Assembly (NCBI RefSeq): GCF_001953745.1
Contig: NZ_LWLN01000001.1
Coordinates: 1,798,001-1,862,000, forward strand
DNA: 64,000 nt
From: Natrinema saccharevitans
GTDB taxonomy: Archaea > Halobacteriota > Halobacteria > Halobacteriales > Natrialbaceae
Direction of reading: 5' to 3'
Position numbers and translations under genes: made by a program. Under the pieces are notes generated by a model, which was given only the letters and a program-made list of their open reading frames with translations, made no database searches and was not told the DNA's origin. Below are positions 60,501 through 64,000 of this stretch, piece after piece. Every line of letters starts with the position of its first letter. The first letter of the stretch is position 1.

Positions 60501-60596
60501 GGCGTCGCCGCCCTCACCGGTGAGACCGCCGTCGGGGCCGGTGCCGTCGTCCTCGGCCTCCTGTTGGTCGGCGTCGCGGTGACGCTCGCTCGCTGA
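57546..60596 (+). CDS. Actin/HSP70-fold ATPase fused to long coiled coil and membrane anchor
   Basis: The 1016-residue protein has three parts. Residues 1-330 have the actin-superfamily plan: phosphate-1 loop MAYGLDIGPGTVRAATDADG, an FtsA/MreB-like middle (CYTTPGPLIEAAVSTDAHRE), phosphate-2-like GLGIHIGSRTTNATLAYYG near residue 165, and adenosine motif PIAIAGTGAAEGVEYLFGG near 275. After an acidic linker, residues 378-961 are an almost unbroken coiled coil of D/E/L/A/R heptads with internal similarity (LEGVSGRLEELRTRIDGVSG). The end (about 966-1016) is glycine- and alanine-rich and hydrophobic and should insert in the membrane. The aspartate usual in the phosphate-2 loop is a histidine here. 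This suggests a membrane-tethered cytoskeletal or scaffold protein. Function is not known. Confidence 0.8.
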   Translation: MAYGLDIGPGTVRAATDADGGEGIDAVPPIVVPVDDAALETMGVPEERTIRADGTTYVVGDVARTIADETDEEPRSVFDGGVLAAETTAYATPALDAVVGDLLEGASDGRLCYTTPGPLIEAAVSTDAHREAVETVLADRGLEATPISTGFAVIYDQLAGDNYTGLGIHIGSRTTNATLAYYGVPAMTCSLAKGREWLVERAAAETGHAASQVAGVLEEFTLDPDAAAGGIESALAEAFDGLIAALIEAIRAEADESDVQEGLSVPIAIAGTGAAEGVEYLFGGRFDAAALPFSVRGVRLADAPAESAASGALAAANDDVDAYEAITWDDPAAGGDDGDAVTTPSAATDDPEDGAESTTAGGPTELAFDEPSRTDPSDDAIDQLFDRLADRDAEIESVRADVEGLIEDLEYVEERTAPADAVDELDERLESFADELADLADESETHADESAVADVSDDVERLDGDLEALSDALAALEADVDGVDDELAELDATAADERAAIEKRLDDLGSDLDAVSERAETAEDGLDDLRDDLEVLEGTAATEADLEALEETTAELTAALDDLETATDRAETRLEGVSGRLEELRTRIDGVSGRLEERSERTDARVDEIETAIDEGIAAVEADIETVRERLDDRTEGLERDLDDARDALANLEETVATDERVEGLADDLAALSDALESLEDDLETRIGRAESDLEGRIDTATDEIAADLSELEATVGRLDEEAVTAETLASVRESVSETADGTEAVADDVDAIDADLEVIDERLDDLESETESLTETVSALEDEVDDADRRLADHDDRLADVSATLETVESALEETGGDLETLTERIDDAASEEDLSALEDEVSATAERLESVRAAYDDLAESVDSMPPASAVDSLEDEVATLGNDVRAVEDETGALEDDLGSVENDLDSLDERFGTVSAGLSDLEERVDSIDARLDDVDERADRIDDLESLRTDLAAVREETTAGVALSTAVAAGGGGAGVVAGGVAALTGETAVGAGAVVLGLLLVGVAVTLAR

Positions 60597-60651
60597 CGGC
60601 CCGTCCGCTATCGGGCGCTCGAGATCGGCGGAACCGTCGGGAAGTTAGCAC

Positions 60652-60780
60652 CTACCGAATCAACTCGACGTTACGCATCTCGCCCCCGCAGTGCGGACAG
60701 GTGCTGACGAGCGCGTCGCCGACCGTTTCTCGCCGCCCGCAGTCGACGCACTCGTACTCGCGTTGCTCCTTGACTGCCAT
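60652..60780 (-). CDS. Rubrerythrin-like zinc-ribbon protein, 42 residues
   Basis: The tiny protein MAVKEQREYECVDCGRRETV continues to STCPHCGGEMRNVELIR. Two CxxC pairs (11/14 and 28/31) form a rubredoxin-type zinc ribbon as at the end of rubrerythrin. Haloarchaea have many such stand-alone ribbons; role unknown. It is convergent with the coiled-coil gene, 55 bases apart. Confidence 0.75.
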   Translation of the reverse strand: MAVKEQREYECVDCGRRETVGDALVSTCPHCGGEMRNVELIR

Positions 60781-60983
60781 GTGATATCATACTTCATGAG
60801 TCGAGTTAACTCTTGGTGTTGTAAACGCGTCGGGTGCGTCCGATGGGACGACGGACCGCGGCCCGGAGCCGGCGCGGCTTCGTACTGCCGCTCCGTCTAC
60901 TAATGGCATAATATGACATACAAATTGTAATAGATCCTAACGGACGGGACTTATATGATAGTTCCTGATAGACTCCGGTACCA

Positions 60984-61166
60984 ATGGCTGTGAACACGAC
61001 GACGGACTGGTCCGACCCTGTCACGTGCCCGTTCTGCGGAGACGAACTCGCGTCGCCCGGCGCCGGCTTCGTCGATCACATCGACGAGAAAAACGATTGC
61101 GAGGAGGGGTTCGAACAGTGGCGACAGAACATCGCCGGCGACCTCGCCGGCGAATGGTCCGGGTAG
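60984..61166 (+). CDS. Small zinc-finger protein, 60 residues (DUF7501-like)
   Basis: The protein has CPFCGDELASPGAGFVDHID followed by NDCEEGFEQWRQNIAGD, giving a C-x2-C-x(n)-H-x(n)-C zinc site. Sequence of this type is conserved in haloarchaea without known function. The region before it (60905-60980) is very A/T-rich with TTATATGATAG about 27 bases before the ATG, fitting a strong leaderless promoter. Confidence 0.7.
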   Translation: MAVNTTTDWSDPVTCPFCGDELASPGAGFVDHIDEKNDCEEGFEQWRQNIAGDLAGEWSG

Positions 61167-61208
61167 GAACCACCGACCGACTCGAGCGTCGGTCGTCGCC
61201 GGCCGGAC

Positions 61209-61676
61209 TCAGTCGAAGTCCGGCAGGTCCTCGGGCGGTTCGTACTCGGCCTCCCAGTCGACGTACTCCTCTTTGAGCGTGACCGAGACGATCTGGCCGA
61301 ACTCGGTGAGTTCGGCGTTGATCGAGGAGACGGTCCCCCAGGTGTCGAGTTCGGGGTGGTACTCACGGGCTTGCCAGTCCTCGGGAATGCCGGGTGCGTG
61401 ATACCCCACGCGGTCGGCGAAGTCGTCCCAGAAGAAATCGAAGCCGGCAAAGAGATCGAGGTCCCGCGCGATCTCGTACTCCCGGTCCTCGAGATCGGTG
61501 TCGGCCCGCCACTCGTCGAACGCTTCCGTCCAGGCCCCCTCCTCGAGGAACGCCTGCAGCTCCTCGCGGCGGTAGTCGATCTCCTCGCCGTCGGCGCTGA
61601 TGGTCGCGTCGTCGTACTCGTTGGGGTCGACGAACTCCAGTTCCGGCGGCTCGGGGGGCTCGACCTCGAGTGTCAT
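61209..61676 (-). CDS. Haloarchaeal protein, tandem paralogue 1
   Basis: The 155-residue acidic protein has no known motif. It shares with the next gene the blocks RREELQAFLEEGAWTEAFDE, LEDREYEIARDLDLFAGFDF, DRVGYHAPGIPED and FGQIVSVTLKEEYVDW. The start is the ATG at 61676; upstream CTTATCCGGGAACCCGAC is almost the same as before paralogue 2, which shows that the promoter was copied too. Function unknown. Confidence 0.65.
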   Translation of the reverse strand: MTLEVEPPEPPELEFVDPNEYDDATISADGEEIDYRREELQAFLEEGAWTEAFDEWRADTDLEDREYEIARDLDLFAGFDFFWDDFADRVGYHAPGIPEDWQAREYHPELDTWGTVSSINAELTEFGQIVSVTLKEEYVDWEAEYEPPEDLPDFD

Positions 61677-61769
61677 ACCCGGCCGTAGGTCGGGTTCCCG
61701 GATAAGAATTCCCACCGCGGTCGGTTTCGAACCGGGAAGCGACCGAGCCCGCGGCCACGCGGTCGGTCG

Positions 61770-62219
61770 CTACTGCCAGGTATAGCCGAACTCCTCGCCG
61801 TCGCGGTGGATGTAGTCGGTCTCCAGTACCTCGCTGACGATCCACCCCAGCGACTCCAACTCCTCCTCGATAGTCTCGACGGCCACGTCGTCGAAATCGG
61901 CGTGATCGGCGACCGCGTCCGGCGGCACCGACGGCGTGCGGTAGCCGACGTCTTCGGCCGACTGGTTCCAGTCGAAGTCGAACGCGTCGAGCAGGTCGTA
62001 CTCCCGACCGAGTCGAAACTCCCGGTCGGTCAGGGACGGCTCCCGCGCCCACTCGTCGAAGGCGTCCACCCAGACGCCCGCCTCGAGGAAGTCGGCGAGC
62101 GCCTCGCGCCGGACGTTGTCCCCGGTTCGCTCGTCGGGTTCCTCGACGGCGTCGTAGTCGCCGAGGTGCTGGGAGCCGTGAAGCGACGGCGGATCGGGGA
62201 CCTCGACATCGAGTGACAT
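61770..62219 (-). CDS. Haloarchaeal protein, tandem paralogue 2
   Basis: The 149-residue protein is a diverged copy of its neighbour: RREALADFLEAGVWVDAFDE, LTDREFRLGREYDLLDAFDF, EDVGYRTPSVPPD and LGWIVSEVLETDYIHRDG. It begins MSLDVEVPDPPSL where paralogue 1 has MTLEVEPPEPPEL. CTTATCCGGATACTCGAC lies about 28 bases before the ATG and is the likely TATA region of a leaderless message. Confidence 0.65.
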   Translation of the reverse strand: MSLDVEVPDPPSLHGSQHLGDYDAVEEPDERTGDNVRREALADFLEAGVWVDAFDEWAREPSLTDREFRLGREYDLLDAFDFDWNQSAEDVGYRTPSVPPDAVADHADFDDVAVETIEEELESLGWIVSEVLETDYIHRDGEEFGYTWQ

Positions 62220-62264
62220 CCCGGACCTACGTCGAGTATCCGGATAAGGATTCCCCGGCGTCGA

Positions 62265-62693
62265 CTACCCCCAGACCGTTCCGAGCAGTCGACCGGTTCC
62301 CCAGCCGAGTAACCCGACCGCGAGGCCGACGGCGACGGTCGCGACGAGCCACGTCCGGGGGTCCGAGTCGAACCGGGAGACGCCGACGGCCGCCGACGCC
62401 AGCAGGGCCAGCACCGCACCGACGGGGGCGGCGAGACCGAACAGCATCCCCCGCGGCAGGCCCTGGCCCACATACCCCGTTCCGGCTGCAACGAGGAATC
62501 CGAGGGCGGGAATCGCGTACAGAGCGAGTTCCGACAGCGCGTGGTATCCGCTCGCGTCGACGGTTCCGGTCGCGTAGGCCAGACGCAGTCCGCCGGCGAT
62601 CGTGCCGCCGGCGAGTGCGAGCAGCGTCCAGCGGAGCGCGACGAACTGGAAACGGTCGCTGCCGAGTAGTATCGAGAGGACGGCCGATGTCAC
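62265..62693 (-). CDS. Membrane protein, four predicted spans
   Basis: The 142-residue protein has four hydrophobic segments (VALRWTLLALAGGTIAGGL; LYAIPALGFLVAAGTGYV; MLFGLAAPVGAVLALLASAA; WLVATVAVGLAVGLLGWGTG). No family recognised. It is upstream of the tandem paralogues on the same strand, 45 bases away. Confidence 0.6.
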   Translation of the reverse strand: MTSAVLSILLGSDRFQFVALRWTLLALAGGTIAGGLRLAYATGTVDASGYHALSELALYAIPALGFLVAAGTGYVGQGLPRGMLFGLAAPVGAVLALLASAAVGVSRFDSDPRTWLVATVAVGLAVGLLGWGTGRLLGTVWG

Positions 62694-62823
62694 GGGGCGG
62701 ACGACGGCCGCCAGGCGAATAGTACTACCTCAATACTCCTCTGTGAGAGACGCTGACAGGCCGTCCGGTACGGACCGATATTATAAAATTACGTTATAGT
62801 ATCCTTGAAAGATAATTCGGATC

Positions 62824-63762
62824 ATGGACGACACAGACCCGACACGATTCGGGCGACGCGGGTTCCTCGCATCGATCGCGAGCAGCGGTTTGCTCGCCGG
62901 ACTCGCCGGCGTGGGAAGCGCCGCGAGCGACGACGGCGCGGGACCGGTGACCGTCTCCGGTCGCCGCATCCACAAGTACCGACCGGACGGCGACTACTTC
63001 GAACACGAACAGCGATTCGTCAGCTCCGAGCTTCGGGACCGCTACGGCAAGGCGACGCTGGTCTACGACGAGGGAACGATCCACCGACGTGCCGTCCCCG
63101 ACGAGTACACCGATCCCGATCGCGCGTTCACCCTGAACTATCGCGACACGGCAGTGATCGGCCGCTTCCGGGAGTTCGGTCGGCTCGAGACAAAACAGCG
63201 GGACGCGGGAAGCGCGGACGCGGCGGTCGGGACGGCGTCGATCCCGGACTACACCGGACCGCTGTACGTCTACAACTCCGACGTGGACAACCCACAGGAG
63301 GAGGACCTGGGCGAGGCGACCGGCCCGATCAACGTCGGCTGGAACCGCGACCTCGATCGCGACGCCGCGTCGATCAACTCGCAGATGGAGTCGTGGGGGT
63401 GGACGTCGCTGTACGCCGGCAGCCCCGGTGACAGATACGTCATCATGGACGAGGACGCGTCCCTGCCCTACGTCACGAAACAGGACGAACACATCGTCAA
63501 GGGGCTGTCGACGCCGACGACTCAGTACCACGTCCGCGCGTACGACCTCCCCCAGTACGAGGAGGAGAACATCGCGGTCGCCGGCCAGGCGCACAAGGAC
63601 CCCGTCCTCCACGACGGCCCGCCCTGGAACTTCGCCGAGGCCCGCGAGGCCGCCTCGAGCGCCTGGGACGACAACGGGTACTCGACCGTCCTCCACTACG
63701 TCGAGAACGGCGACGGATACGACACCAGCGACGGGTCCTTCGATCAGGTCCGGGCGGGCTGA
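62824..63762 (+). CDS. Tat-exported protein of unknown function
   Basis: The 312-residue protein has a clear twin-arginine signal (RFGRRGFLASIASSGLLAGL) ending near AGVGSAAS, so it is exported folded. The mature part is acidic and tyrosine-rich (TGPLYVYNSDVDNPQEEDLG, GPINVGWNRDLDRDA, WGWTSLYAGSPGDRYVIMDE) with no cysteine and no membrane span, so it is secreted. I do not recognise the fold. A/T-rich ATTATAAAATTACG about 40 bases upstream is the likely promoter. Confidence 0.75.
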   Translation: MDDTDPTRFGRRGFLASIASSGLLAGLAGVGSAASDDGAGPVTVSGRRIHKYRPDGDYFEHEQRFVSSELRDRYGKATLVYDEGTIHRRAVPDEYTDPDRAFTLNYRDTAVIGRFREFGRLETKQRDAGSADAAVGTASIPDYTGPLYVYNSDVDNPQEEDLGEATGPINVGWNRDLDRDAASINSQMESWGWTSLYAGSPGDRYVIMDEDASLPYVTKQDEHIVKGLSTPTTQYHVRAYDLPQYEEENIAVAGQAHKDPVLHDGPPWNFAEAREAASSAWDDNGYSTVLHYVENGDGYDTSDGSFDQVRAG

Positions 63763-63855
63763 TCGAGGGCTGTCTGCCGGTCGGTTCCGCCGGTCGCGGT
63801 CGGCCGGCGATCGCGGTCCCCTACAGTTATTTCAGCCGCCACACAACTAGCGCGT

Positions 63856-64000
63856 ATGGCCAGCGGGACCGCCGGCGGTCGGGAGTACTCCCTCGTCGAA
63901 CTGTTCGCCATGAAGTTCGTCCTGGCCGACGTGTTGATCATCGCCCTGTTGCTGTTGGCGGGGCCGATCTACGCCATTCTGGCCACCGCCGTGATCGTCC
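63856..64000 (+). CDS. Membrane protein, cut by the window end
   Basis: From an ATG at 63856 the visible 48 codons read MASGTAGGREYSLVELFAMK and then two close hydrophobic stretches (FVLADVLIIALLLLAGPIYA, ILATAVIV). The frame is open to the end. Only the N-terminus is visible, so no function can be given. Confidence 0.5.
   Translation, partial: MASGTAGGREYSLVELFAMKFVLADVLIIALLLLAGPIYAILATAVIV

Noticed and set aside
58511-60517. Long open frame of about 670 codons on the minus strand opposite the coiled-coil gene
   Set aside because: It is extremely rich in serine and arginine, as expected for the antisense frame of GAC/GAG/CTC-rich coiled-coil DNA; no ribosome site, no domain.
62795-62815. 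TATAGTATCCTTGAAAG, similar to the left end of the 84-base element
   Set aside because: Only about 15 bases match with a gap, there is no matching right end, and the place fits a normal promoter for the Tat-exported protein.
1-64000. tRNA, rRNA and CRISPR arrays
   Set aside because: I saw no TTCGAATC-type T-loop context with paired acceptor ends, no rRNA-like sequence and no regularly spaced direct repeats.

Overview
The window is a gene-dense stretch of haloarchaeal (class Halobacteria) chromosome. Evidence: high GC (clearly above 60%), strongly acidic predicted proteins, archaeal transcription factor TFB, archaeal ribosomal proteins L11, L1, P0 and P1, a HalX-type response regulator, bat-type and TrmB regulators, an HEWD-family protein, many tiny CxxC zinc-ribbon proteins, TATA-like boxes about 25-30 bases before start codons (leaderless transcripts), and GGAGGTGA ribosome sites inside operons. 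A Natrialbales-like genus (Natrinema or Haloterrigena type) would fit, but this is inference. No rRNA, tRNA or CRISPR array was found.

Layout. 1-3.4 kb: hisF, small haloarchaeal membrane, zinc-ribbon and ribbon-helix-helix proteins, and a sulfite-oxidase-like molybdenum protein. 3.4-17.3 kb: the menaquinone genes menF-menD, menB and menA-menC-menE (the last three coupled by ATGA overlaps), interrupted by a membrane-anchored J-domain protein, a divergent TrmB regulator/RND exporter pair with a palindromic operator, and a lipoprotein. 17.3-26.1 kb: BCCT transporter, NRDE protein, HTH regulator, FNT channel, gatC-gatA, tfb and an epoxide-hydrolase-like enzyme. 26.2-33.3 kb: an accessory region linked to anaerobic or redox metabolism. 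It has an 84-base miniature repeat, a stranded IS200/IS605-like end, a PhoU-like protein, collapsed ctaA-like and ccdA-like genes, a frameshifted double DUF2249 gene, an intact DUF2249 gene, a bat-type regulator, and a three-gene Fe-S/NrfD membrane operon without a catalytic subunit. Boxes resembling CGAACATGTTCG lie in both promoter regions. 33.4-49.9 kb: mrp, a cupin, an asparagine-synthase-like/PHP pair, two divergent OsmC paralogues sharing an identically placed operator-like sequence, purL, a response regulator next to a degenerate histidine kinase, an aminotransferase with an Lrp regulator, an aldolase, an Old Yellow Enzyme and a BtpA protein. 49.9-55.5 kb: a TctA-like permease, the L1-P0-P1 operon, L11, cutA and an HEWD protein. 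55.7-64 kb: pckA, a 1016-residue protein joining an actin/HSP70-fold ATPase to a very long coiled coil and a C-terminal membrane anchor, several tiny zinc proteins, a tandem paralogue pair and a Tat-exported protein.

Most interesting signals: the actin-fold/coiled-coil/membrane protein; an in-frame insertion of three hairpins in menB; two copies of an 84-base element, one of which supplies the stop codon of the FNT gene; the NarO-like boxes linking a regulator, DUF2249 genes and an orphan Fe-S/NrfD operon; and the shared operator of the two OsmC genes.
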